Part shown: positions 1 to 11,723 of the stretch, in pieces
How the letters are laid out: each line of letters starts with the position of its first letter
Position numbering within the stretch: the stretch's first letter is position 1
Assembly (NCBI GenBank): GCA_022592435.1
Contig: JABYQS010000041.1
Span: 62,001 to 126,000 of the forward strand
Direction of reading: 5' to 3'
Length of the DNA stretch: 64,000 nucleotides
Source of the DNA: Cerioporus squamosus
Taxonomy: Eukaryota; Basidiomycota; Agaricomycetes; Polyporales; Polyporaceae
The notes under the pieces: model-generated
Told to the model about the DNA's origin: nothing
Databases searched by the model: none
The model's input: only the letters and a program-made list of their open reading frames with translations
Position numbers and translations under genes: made by a program

Positions 1-3000
1 GATGAGAGCCCAGACGGCCTGTCGTCCCTGTGACCAGGACTATCTCCGCCGTACTATCGGCATGTCCGTTCGCATGACCGTTGGCAGCCTTCTCGGGGAA
101 GCGCCGCTCCAGACCCGCGCTGTACTTCTCGAGCAGGGCCCGCATGCGCTCGATCGAGGCAGCGCGCTCCGCGTCCTTGTCGACGGACTTGCCCGAGTAG
201 ATCGCAGAGATGTAAGCTGCCAGTGCGGATATGGTATGGTTGTTGTAGACGAAAGTAGTGGGGATGTCGTGGATGTTAACACTAGAGGCAGAGCGGAGCG
301 CATGGATGATAGTGTTGCGGATCCAGGTCGCTTGAAGACTGATGGAGTGTCAGCACCAGCACCATAGTGCATCGGAGTTCAACGCAGACGTACCTGTCGC
401 AACCTTGTTGGAAGAGGTCATCGTCATCCTTGATATCGTTGTTCTCCATGACCTTCCTGACCACACTCCGCACGTACTCCAGGACAGTTTCGGCCGCCCA
501 GTCCCTGGGAGGTGGCAGGTCGATCTGCGAAGACTCCTCGACCCTCTTGTAGAGCGCGTCGATCTCATCTGCGTAGGCTGCAATGCAGACCTGGCGACGC
601 GGGGTTCCCTTCGCAGTGTACTCCAGAGGCTTTTCTGGCTTTGTGACCATGATCATCTCCTTAAACACTCGTGAGTGCGACGGAGCGTATGCGTTCATCC
701 TCTCGATCGACGGCCTAGTTCGACCTCCCCTGTCAGTACCAGTTGGTGACTGAAGTATATCACACGCACCAGATCTTGTTCCTGTACTCCTCAAGCTTAG
801 CCTCATCGTTCGAGTCGAAGGGCTCCTTAGGCTGGATGAGAATACCGTTCTGGAAGCGTCCACGACCGAACATGAGGCAGGCGTGAACATGCGGGTCCTG
901 GAGCAGGATGGCCTCTGAATACAACACCATTCAGTTGATAGGTCAGTCAACGAAGCGGAAAGGAGGTACTTACCCAGCGGGGCGGGGTTCGTCTTCTCGC
1001 CAGTGGAGAGCATGAGCTGATCATCAGCACGTCCGAACACCCGGAAGAGATGGTGCTTCGTCGGGTGCCGCTCGAGAAGGTCACTCGTTGAGTACGCGGG
1101 ACGACCTTCGATGACTGAGTTGAACACATTGGGTGTGAACGTCGGCGAGTCCTACGAGGTGGTCAGGGTGATGCATCACGGGACCGATGAAGGCAATGGA
1201 ACACGTACGAATGCAACAGGTTCAAAGATGTGCGGCTGACCCTCCTGCGGGAGCAGCCTGATGTCGATGTGCGGGGAGATCTGGAAGTAGTCCCACTCTG
1301 ACTTCTCCATCGTCTTCGGATTGGGGATAAGGCGCACAACAGCGCCGATCTCCGTTCTGAGCGAAACAGGGCGCGTGAGTCAGTTTCAAACCATATCAAG
1401 CACGGAAGGGTCGAGGCGCGAGAGGAAGTCGGCCAATGGCTTGATAGGACAAGATTAGAAGATACGCACGAGCCATAGAATGGAATTAGAGCGATGTCTT
1501 CGGCCGCGAGGCGGTCACCGATCTGCTTGTTCATGGGGGCACCGGCGTAGATCTGTCGACCGCCCGTGAGCATGCTACTTCCAACGAAGCGAACGTAGCC
1601 GCGCTCACCATAGCACGTAAAGTCTTGATGCGCGGCATGTTGTCTGGGTTCCGCGCCCATGACTACACATCACACATGATGGGTGAGTGTCGTATCCGAA
1701 TGTGTTCGACCAGTAGAACTGACCTCGATGAAGGCAGGAACGCAATAAACAATCTCGGTTTTCGTGGCAACCAGGGAGTCCAGGAACACGTCGGGCGTTG
1801 CGAGGATCGGAGGGGTGCAGGGCTTGAACATCGTCCATACCACACCAACGTAGACCTAACGCGACAGATCGACTCAATGGTACGACTTTGGGATTAAAAG
1901 AGCGACTCACCGACCAGCACATCATCAGCGAACCCATGACGTCTGCAGGCAGGCAGGTGAATAACCTGTTCAGAAGATCTCCGCGGCGAGAAGGATCACG
2001 TACGGAACATGGGGTTTGCCTGACCACCCACGCGCAAGCCACAGAAATCGACCTCGCCATAGTCTGCACGGACGATAGCTCGTCAGATGTCGCAAATCCC
2101 TTCCTATGAGTAGACGGGCACTTACAGACGAAGGGACCCCACTTCCTGAAATTCTTGTCGAGGAACTTGATTGGCTTCGGGAAGGCCGTAGATCCTGCGT
2201 TGGATACACTTCAGTATCAGGAAAGAATCGTGCAAACCTCGCGCGCCGCGGAGCGATGGGGCGGTGCAAATTATGTGACAAAAGACTCACCCGAAGAATG
2301 AATGATGATGCACGTCTTATCCGGGCTGACCTCCCCCATGGGTACGAGCGCGTCATCGCCACCAGGGCCGTACATGTCCTCGAACGTCGGCACGGGGAGA
2401 AACTCGAACTGCTTCCCATCCTCGGCAAGTAGCTCGTTCGCCTCGTGCGCGAGACGCTGCATCGCAGGGTCCGCGCTCACGAACATCTGCTTCACCCCTG
2501 TCTTGGTGACAAGGTGTGCAACCGCAATGGCCGAGTTCCGCGTAGAGATCGGGAAGGCCGTCAACCCGAGGTACATAAGCCCCAGCTTGAGCGTGTAGAA
2601 TGAGATGGAGTCTGTCATGCGGCGCGAACGCGGTGACCGCGGGGAATGGTCAGCACGCACGACACACTGAATTGGGATAGTTCCGCGCACCTGCCGTTGC
2701 AAGGATACCGATGATAGGGGGGTCATTTGGACTCTTGCCTACCTGCGCCTTCGTGTAGTAATCCGCAAGACGATTGTAGTGCGCAGATGCGATGGTTGCG
2801 GCCTTCCGGATGCCGCGATAGACCTCTGGAAACTTGATGACATGCTCCTGCTGGTCGTCGTCTGCGTAAACAAACACAGGATGTTCGGGGCTGTGCTCTG
2901 CATGGTATGCGAAGAGCTCGGGGAGAGTGAGGTTGGTGTCCAGATCGGGGCGCTTGAACGTCTTGCTGTTAGCGCCTTGCCAGGTCTGCACCGCCGGGTT

Positions 3001-3030
3001 GTAAAATCCAGGGGCGTTCTTCAGAGACAT
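1..3030 (-). CDS. Adenylate-forming reductase 1 (A-T-R), 3' end outside window
   Basis: NRPS-like carboxylic acid reductase. The family activates an acid as acyl-AMP, loads it on a phosphopantetheine arm and reduces the thioester with NADPH. The ATG at 3030 opens a multi-exon gene. Visible in order: N-terminal adenylation exons (FPISTRNS near 2550; HSSG then a STAFPKPI-type segment near 2150-2310), the A-domain end with LMLSTGEKTNP near 1000, a carrier domain ending in LFQQGCD near 395, and the NADPH-binding loop VTGTTGRLGSH at the left edge. The attachment serine codon is split by an intron (AG before the donor near 393, T after it). The rest of the reductase domain lies outside the window. 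It is a tandem paralogue of the next gene on the same strand. The substrate cannot be told from sequence. Family call secure; exon limits approximate. Confidence 0.88.
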
Positions 3031-5338
3031 GGTAGAACTAAGAGGCGCAGGTCAACCGCTACAAGAGGAAGAGGTAAGAGGAAGGGAGGGGGATGATGGT
3101 CGCCGCTGTGCGCGGAGGGCAATATATAGCTTCGACGGCGTCCCTGCTCTTCGCGAATGCTTCCTGTGATATGTAGCAATAAGATTTGACGGCCGTAAGT
3201 GGAGGCCTCGTGAAGGGGCTTCTGAAGCGCAAGCGCAGCCGATAGGAATCAGCACGTCCGACCCGAAGTCGCGGGATCCGAACGCTGCTTCGCGGTCAAT
3301 TTTGGCATGTTGATCAGAGCATGCTGACCGACCACGAGAGACCATGCAGAACCCTCGGTCGGATGTGAGAAACTCTCTCGTCCGCTGAGATCCGATGGAG
3401 AGATGCGCGAAGGATAGACCGCAAAGACATGCGAGACAGCGTTGTGCCCATGAGCGCTTTGGTTCACGGATGTGGGCGGTGACAAAGGGGTAGCGTGGCT
3501 GGGCTCGCTGGAAGACCGGTCGGTATCAGAACAGAACCCACGGTGATATATGGTTGTCACCCTTGTTCTCATGCTCGCCAGAACGCTGATGGGCAAGCCT
3601 CAAGCGCAAAGTTCAGACCTCGGACGAGCGCAAAAGTCACCGGTCAGCCTTGCACATGCCGACAGAGTTTCGAGTCTCGACTCCAAGTAGCAGAACGACC
3701 GCATGACAATATCGCAGCGCCGGACGGTGCTCGTCACCAATGTTGCTTGTGGACGTGTTGTAAATTATCCAAGTTGAGAGAAGCGACCAACCATCACGTA
3801 CTTACCCCACGCTTAGCAACAACCGGCAGATTTCTCAGATCCCACATCCCGCCAAGTGACTGTCCGCGCAGCCCGCGGTCCGCTCTATGTTCACCTTGAC
3901 ATTGAAAGGGGAGCCTCCGTAGGCGGCGAGACGTCGAGATAGTCAGCGTCCATGTATCCTTGGGACACGTCGACGTCCATGGGGCTTGTGGCGGGCATGG
4001 TGTGTATTGATTGTCCAAATTCGCCAGAGTTGTTAACTTGTTGCCAGTTGGGCTTGCAACCGCCTATGAGCCGAAGACGCCAAGGGCAACAATGATGTCG
4101 GCGAACAGTATGCGGTTTGAGAAACTTCGTAATTGGCGTCGAGGGAACTCAAGAGGGTTGTCTGAAGAAACCAAAGGCTGCGTGCTCAGTGATATCGAGA
4201 CCGATCCAGATTCCAAGCGACGAATAGTGACCAGCGCCGTGCTTAACGGTCAGAAGCACAGACATGCTCAGGGGGCGAACCAACGAAGGGCGACAGAACT
4301 CCAGGACGGTGATGCGGGGAGGACTTCGAGAAGTAGCAAGACGGCTTCGTGCCGAGTACCGGTGGGAGTCCGGGACCCATTACGGCAAAGGGCGTTGCAG
4401 AAGAGAGTTCGGGTTACGCCGTCAAAGACGCTGTCATCCAGCGGGTCCTGGTGGCAGGACTCAGTCGCCCTGTTGGCAGCAAAGAAGAGCAGCGGATGCA
4501 ATAGCAAAATGCGCTCGCAAGACGGAGATGTTTGAGGCTACTGTTGATGGCTTCTGCGTCAGTAGGCGTACAGCGAAGGCATGAACGTGACTATACCCAC
4601 TTCTCCATCATACTTCGCGCGAGAGCAGACCGGCCAGAAGCTGCACGGAGCGCACAGCTAAGGTCTAGACGGAAGCGTGGCCCGGGGACATAGAGGCTAG
4701 ACACTCTGATAACTGTCGCCCATTGGCCACTCAATGCTCAAAGTTCTGTTCGCGCCCGACTCGGTAGTTAGTACTTGGTAATGTTCCGATACGTGCAAAG
4801 TAGAGAGTTCTACAATATGAATAGTCAACCAAGCGTGCGGCGTACGATTCAATGAGCACGGTAACTTACCGGGGAAAGAAAACTTCACGCCTGAGCAGTG
4901 TTCCTAACAGGAGTCTCATGATCGCAAATGTCACCAGCACAGACCTGGAGTGGAAGTGGCACTTACCTTGTGAGCACAGCAAGTTCAGACACCGTGCCAT
5001 CTCGCTAACCAACTGCCTGATAAGATCGTGGCGGAGTCCGTCGTGTTCCAGATCGATACTTGCATGAATCAATCAATGTCCGTCAAGTTAGTCCAATTAC
5101 AACTATATGCGTGAAGTCCGGTCTCAGGCTACTCACCATGGTGGCTTATTTGGACCTTACAACAAGGAAGGCTCGGTATGGTTGTTGGGACGACATTGTG
5201 GTTCGAAACAAAGATATTGGATCTAAGCGCCGGAGAGTACATCGGGGTGGCGCATCCTCAACAAGATCGCTCTTATTGTTCAAATCGCCATCGGTCCACA
5301 GTCGCTTAGCGCATACAAAGACATCTTATTACTGGTGG
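3031..5338. other. Intergenic stretch between the two reductase genes
   Basis: About 2.3 kb with no convincing gene. The plus-strand reading frame at 4011-4535 (about 174 codons) shows no recognisable domain. On the minus strand an ATG at 3998 opens a short acidic peptide beginning MPATSPMDVDVSQGY that closes within 35 codons; it could be a first exon or a relic, but no following exon was found. The part next to 3030 should hold the promoter of reductase 1. Confidence 0.5.
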
Positions 5339-8300
5339 TTAACATGCGTGCATATAACCGATGCGCGCCCAGAACTGCAGGCTCCGCTCCACGTCCTTCT
5401 CGTTGACAGGTTGTGCATCGGCCAGTACCCGCGAGCGGGCGACGGACTTCTTCGTCGACAACACGTCCTCCATGCCGTTCTCCATACCGTTCTTGAAGAA
5501 TTCAAGGAGGTACAGTCCGGCACTGGCGTTCTGGCTATCCTGGTTGTTGCGGGCAGCAACATGAGCGTTCGAGCGCGAGTACGACTCCAGACGCTGAACC
5601 CATTCCCCGAATGGCACGAGCAAGAGTCCCAACCGTTTCGCATATGCGCCGAAGACCTTATCCCATGGAGTCGGCATAGGGCAGACCAGATGCGCATACT
5701 CGGTCCGAGTATCATCGGCATCGGACCTGTCTCCTCCGTTGAGCGCTTCGAGGAGCGCTGCCGCCGCCGTATCCACGGGTAGCCAGGTCAAACTCTGCAG
5801 GACAACAGAGCGAGTCAGCATGTGTAGAAGGAGACAGATAAGCAGGTAGTGTGAAGCACAGCGCTCACGCTCACGAACCTCGTTTCGTGAAGGCACGCAG
5901 CCTATCTTCTGGCTTGCGCCCAGAAGCGCAGGCACCCACTCTTGTGGACTCCACCCTCCGATGTGCGTGTCACCGCTGAGCTGACCAACGCGCACGATGG
6001 TGCTGCGGTTCCCGGCACTCGTGACAATCTGTTCGGCCACCCACTTGCTCTCGCTGTACCCTCCGCCAGCAGAAGTGCGCGGGTCTCCGATGGGAGCTTC
6101 CTGTGCAGGAACCGAACCGGAGTAACCTATTCAGCGAGTCCTTCGCGTCAGCACATGAGCTAAGGAAGTTGTGAGACTGCGACGCACCGCGGAAGACAGA
6201 GATGGAGCTGATGAACGTGAAATGGGCTTTCCGGCCGGCCTCTTTGCCTCGCTGGCAGAGCTCGAGAAGGTTGCGGACTCCAGCAAGCAGAGGTTCGAAG
6301 GACGGCAGAGTGAGGTTGAAGTCCACGCGCCAGGCTAGAAACACAGTTCAGTATCCTTCAAAGAGTATGTTCACTGATGATTTCAACGCACCATTGTGTA
6401 TGATGATGTCCACGTTCGACAACAGCTTTCAGGTAACCGATGAGTCACATCCCAGCTGTCAAGGTATTGCACCACTCACCTCTCGATACCGCGCGTCGTC
6501 GAGACCCAATCTCTCGTTCTCGAATTGTACGGCACGAAAGACTACCCGGTCGGACGAGAGCAGACCGACGTCGAGGCCGAAGAGCGCGAACTGCTCCCGC
6601 TGCCTCGCCGAAAGCGCCGCATCCGATACGGACTTCTCTCGGTTGAGTGCGTACACCCGCTCAACGTCAGCTCTCTGCAGTAGCTGCGCGAGTATGTGCG
6701 AGCCGAATCGCCCTGTTGTCCCGGAGAGAAGAACCGTCCGGCTGTGCCGCGCAGGGCGTTCCTTGCCGGTTCCGCGCGTGGTCTGAGTTCCGGATGGAGG
6801 TACCGGTGGTAGCTTGTACTTCTCCACCATGGCGATCATCGAGGCCACCTTCGACTTGAGGGCATCTACGTCCTTCGGCGGCAATGGACTCTTGGAGACG
6901 AGGTTATAGACGTAATCGGTAAGTGCATAGATTGTCGGGTGCGAGTACACAAAAGTCAGCGGGATGTCGTGGGTCGGCAAGCGAGCGGACTCGCGGATAC
7001 CGCGCAGGACCGTGTTCCGGATCCAGGTTGACTGCAAACTGCACAATGCGAGCCCGTCAGTCATATTGACCCTTCGGACTATGTCGGACGAGAGCCTCAC
7101 CTATCGCAGCCGTACTGGAAGAGATCGTCGTCGTCGCGGACTGGAGCACTCATGACCTTATCAACAATGGTGCGGATATACCCATGCACCGATTCCCGCG
7201 TCCATCGTTCTGGAGGTGTGATGTCGGTCTGGGAAGACTCCTCGACTCTTCTGTAGACAGCGTCGATTTCCTGAGAGTACGCGGCGAGGCAAGCCTGGCG
7301 GCGCGGTGTAGCTTTCGCGGTGAACTCAAAGGGCTTGGACGGAGACGTGACTATGACCATCTGCGGAAAGCGTGGGCTTGAGAAGCAACATCGGTTGGGT
7401 TTTGTCATGGATGCGTACCTCTTTGAAGATCCTAGAGTGAGCGGGGGCGTAGTGATTGACCTTCTCTATCGTGGGCCTATACACCGTGAATCTCAGTTGT
7501 AGACGGCGATGGGGGCAACGAACATACCAGATCTTGTTGCGGAAGTCGGCAAGTCTTCCCTCCTCTTCCGGGTCAAACGGCTCTCTGGGCTGAATGAGTA
7601 CCCCGTTTTGAAGACGTCCTCGGCCGAACATGACCGCGGCGAGAATGTGAGGATCCTGTATGAATATAGTCTCTGTGATACGAGCGTCGGCTCAGTTCGC
7701 GCTCCAGATAGTGCTCGATGCAACCAACTGACCTAAGGGCCGGGGTTCGTCTACAATGTAAGTGGTATGTAGTGCTCGATAATGGTCCTCATGATACTGG
7801 GCTGCATATGCGCACCTTCTCGCCAGTGGACAGCATGAGCTGATCGTCGGCTCTGCCAAAGACTGTCCACAAGGTTGGGTCGTCCGAATGCCTCTGCAAG
7901 AGGTCCTTCGTCTCGAACGCGGGCACCCCATTCACCGTCGTGGTGATGACACTTGGATGGTTATCCGGTGTTTGCTACCAGGCACGAGACACAAGACACA
8001 AAGAGCGTCAGGTCAAGTACACCACCAGCACAAATATGAGTGACAAACCAAGACGATACATTCATAGAGCCGCTGCTCTTCGTCGTATGGAACCATATGC
8101 ACCGTGCCTCGGGGAGTGAGGTGAAACCAGTCCCACAGTTCAGGCGGACGGCGCCCGCTCAAGCGGTCGTATATGCCAAAACTGACGACGGCGGACTCAG
8201 TCCTAGTCCGGTTGGACGTGTGTTTCAGCTCTACGATGCGCAGATGTTAGAAGGTGGCGACTCACGTGCCATACAGAGGTACAAGATTAACGCCTGCGAG

Positions 8301-9694
8301 AGCCAGCTTGTCTCCGACTGCCTTATTCATGGGTGCGCCAGCGAACATCTATGCTCGTGAGTGCCGTCAGCGGCCTGAACAATCGCGTCCTGTCAAGGTG
8401 ACTGACCAAGAGTTTCAGGTCGCGAAAGACCTGATAAACATCGAGAGTCTGTGTCCATGCCTGCATGGGTTTTAGCACACCAGATGAGCCTGAGGGCTGA
8501 CGGACGCCTACCTCCACCATGGACGGAACGGAAAACGCGCTGTCACACTTGCAAGAGATGATGCCATCCAGCAACGAGTCAGGAGTGGGGATGATTGGAG
8601 GCAGAGTCGGTCTGAAGCATGCTATAGTCATGCCGGACGAAAGCTGCAGCGTGGATGTGAGCCAACATATTATGCACCCAGATAGATCGACCACTCACCG
8701 CCCACTTGTACATCGCTATGCCCATAGCGTCTGAAATACAAGGATTCTTATGAGCTCACGCGATGCACGGACGTCGTATCACGTACGAAACATCGGGAGA
8801 GCATGTCCAGCCATGCGACTCCCACACAAATCCAGCTCGCCGTAATCTGTGTCAAGGCGTCAATGCGGTCGGTATGCCATCGATGGGATCTCCTCACGAG
8901 GTACAGTGGCCCACTCCAACACCCTGCGGTTCGTTAACGGTATCGGCTTGGGGAACGCCGTCGAACCTATTGCCGTCGCGGGGTTGTCAGCGGATATATA
9001 CCCGTGAAGTCTGTCTCTGCCACGAACCTGAAGAGTGCAGGATCATCAGGATATGGTTAAGCCCCATCTTCTGGACCTCTAAGTCGACGCCTTCATCCTG
9101 GAGATAGAGGTCCTCGAAGGTGGGCATAGGCAACATCTGAACTCGCACTCCGTCAGCAGCGCAGAGGTCAGCGGCTTCTTGCGAGAGCTTCTGCATCGCC
9201 GGGTCGCTGCTGACAATGAGATGTTTGACACCGGTTTCTTTGACGAGATGAGCCAAAGCCATAGCTGAGTTGCGGGTAGAGATCGGGAAGGGCGTATGAC
9301 CGCGGGACATTATCGCCCATACCAAGGCAATATAGGATAGCGAGTCTGTGCGGAATGAGACAATCAGTCTAATCAGGAAACGCGTGCGCAACGCACCCGA
9401 AACGGCGAGAATGCTTATGACCGGCGCAGGGGTGCCCGACGTAAGCGGGTCTTGTCCCACTGCCTGACGAGACAGCAGGACCATCGCGTTCTTCACGGCG
9501 CGCCAGACCTGTGGGTAATAGATGGTCTGAAGTTCTCCGTTCTGGTCAATATACACAGCGAAGGGATGCCGCGGACTATGTTTGGCATGGTGTGGCAACC
9601 ACTCGGGCAAGGTAGCAGAGCCGTCCAAGAGTGGAGGCGAGAATGTCGGCACGTTCACGCCCTGGGGCGTGAGGATGTCGGGGAAGATGGTCAT
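5339..9694 (-). CDS. Adenylate-forming reductase 2 (complete A-T-R)
   Basis: Complete paralogue of reductase 1. From the ATG at 9694 the adenylation domain carries PFPISTRNSAMALAHL near 9280, HSSG near 9000 and LMLSTGE-like text near 7830. The carrier domain (7400-7020) ends in LFQYGCD, and the next exon supplies SLQSTWIRN; the attachment serine codon is split by an intron. The reductase domain starts with LLSGTTGRFGSHIL near 6730, has the short-chain-dehydrogenase YxxxK as YSESKW near 6050, and ends at 5339. An alternative ATG at 9811 in the same open frame would add an N-terminal exon with a GGTAAG donor, so the start is not certain. Predicted to turn a small or aromatic carboxylate into its aldehyde; the substrate is unknown. 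The transporter at 11.7 kb may belong to the same locus. Confidence 0.88.
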
Positions 9695-10191
9695 AGTGGA
9701 TTGGTGCGTATCAGCGACAACTGATGGGCATCTTATATGCGCGATACGACGCTTACCTGATGCTGTATGGTCTCCCAAATCGAACGGGGGTAGAAACTCC
9801 GTGAAACCCATGGTGCGTTCCGATGACTGAGACAGCGACTGGCACCAGCTGAGATTTGCGTGTTGCATCGGACACGTAGATCATTCTCCGCACCCGAGCC
9901 TAAGCTTCCGACGCTATGGTCGGATGATGGTGGAATGCCGGAGCAGTGCATCCCGAAGAACGGGTGTCAGGTGCCGCGAAGACCTGTGGCAGAACCCCGC
10001 GAGTTTATGAAATGGAGTGGCTCCGCGATGCTGCGGCATCACCAGCCTTAGCCAGCAGGCGGCCGCGACAAGCTGCCTAGTGCACAGGTCAAGCGAACTC
10101 TTCCTTGGAGGGATTGGAATCAGTCACCCTGTTATGTACTGGGACGAGTATTCAGAGACGAAACTTGAATGGATAGTAGGGTAGGGACTAC

Positions 10192-10640
10192 TTGAAAGTT
10201 TGTATGTCGCGCCAGAAGTCAGTGCACGGACTTTCGATCATCATTACTTACCGGAACTTACTTACTTACACCGCCGAAGACAGCGTCTCATGGAGTCGGC
10301 ATAGGACAGGGCAAGTGCACGTACTTAGTCGTTCCGAGCACCATCGGAAGTCGAACTGTCTCCTCCGTCGAGCGTCCCGAGCAGAGACGGCCTGCGTCTA
10401 CGGTCCGGGGAGCTATATCATGTGCTGTAGGAAAGTAAAGAGTCAACCACAAAAGAAGTACCACGGTAATGTGCACCTGAGACGCGACTTTGAGCTCATC
10501 AGGCTTCTGGCTTCAAGTGGCGCCCGTGAGCCTCTACACTTGCAAACTCCATCCCCCAATACGTGCGACATCACTCGGTTAACCGACGCGCACTACCACT
10601 TCCTCGACGCCAGCTTGATGACAACGTGTGCTTTTACCGT
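10192..10640 (-). pseudogene. Relic of a third adenylate-forming reductase (C-terminal reductase part)
   Basis: Nucleotides 10262-10440 align base by base with 5645-5790 of reductase 2, including the shared block CATGGAGTCGGCATAGG and, in translation, HLPCPMPTP versus HLVCPMPTP. The block 10500-10640 aligns with 5905-6040. The frame is broken by stops and indels, and the DNA between the blocks is shortened. A DFWRDIQTF-like end near 10195-10225 resembles the FWARIGYM end of reductase 2. It is a decayed copy with no intact reading frame, which shows that the array once had at least three members. Confidence 0.75.
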
Positions 10641-11723
10641 GCATGCCTAAGGCAGGGCGCGTTTGTGTCCACCATATTGTGTGCCATGTTCATGACGGTC
10701 GAGCAAAGCTCGGGCTGTTTTGAAAGGTAAGCAAGGTCAGCCAGATCCGACCTATAAGTCAGGGACACAGTGAGCTGACCTGCTCAGACTGAGTCGACTA
10801 TGTACTCGGTGCGAGGCAGTGAGCGGGATTCTGCAGCATGAAGGAAAGCTTCAAGAAGAGACAACCGTGGTACCGAACGTGGTTTCGCCACGTGGGAGAA
10901 GCGCCCGCGTAGGCAGTCCTCTCAGCTCAGGCTTGACTCGCAAGAGCATGGTACTCACCTACTCACATACTGGCTATCTGGCGAGAATAATGGTACACAC
11001 CGTCTTGCGGAAGCCCAACGCAGCTCATACACATCGGGCTACGCCTCCTACTGAAGAGTTACCAGTAAGTTATAAGACAGTATCTACGATGTCTGACCGC
11101 TGACGCGTAGCGCCGCATTCATCATATTCGTTGACTGGAACTTCTCGCATGTGAGGACCATAGTCAGGCTTGACTGTTGTTGTCGTACTCTCGCTCACGT
11201 TTGGTATGAGAAGGAAACCATGAAGAATGAATCACAACAGTATTGACGGGACGCCGGTGGAAGCCCACTGGCCGCCTGGGGCCGCCGCCTACACAACGCC
11301 ACATTCGATACCTAGTGTCCGTCTATGTTCTTCCGGGGGTCAAACAGAAGTTTTCTAGTGCCTCTTTGCCCTCAAAGCGTACTCCGGAGGGCGAAGATAC
11401 GACAGGCCGTTGGATAAGGTCTGCCAAGCTGTCGTCGATGCAAGCCAACGCAGCTCGCAAGTCGCGTTCCGCCCCCTGTGGAGTGCAGATAAGAGACACG
11501 CGATACTTCGCAGTGTCGGCTAACCGAGTCTCAACTGGATTCCATCGGACCATGACAGCTCGGAAGAACGGATGGCCTGGGAAGGGACTATCATCACATG
11601 GATAACGCTATCGACGCCTTCTTGATGGCGCCCCATATAAAGCCCCCCGGAGCTCCATCCTACTCCCGCGGCCCTGATCGCCTCCTCCGGTCCTCCACAA
11701 GACCCACCCGAACGTCCACGACG
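10641..11723. other. Intergenic stretch upstream of the MFS gene
   Basis: About 1.1 kb without a recognised gene. The minus-strand frame 11323-11553 is open for 76 codons from an ATG (VMVRWNPVETRLADTAKYR) but matches nothing I know. No further reductase-like blocks were found. The bases before 11724 presumably hold the transporter promoter. Confidence 0.4.
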
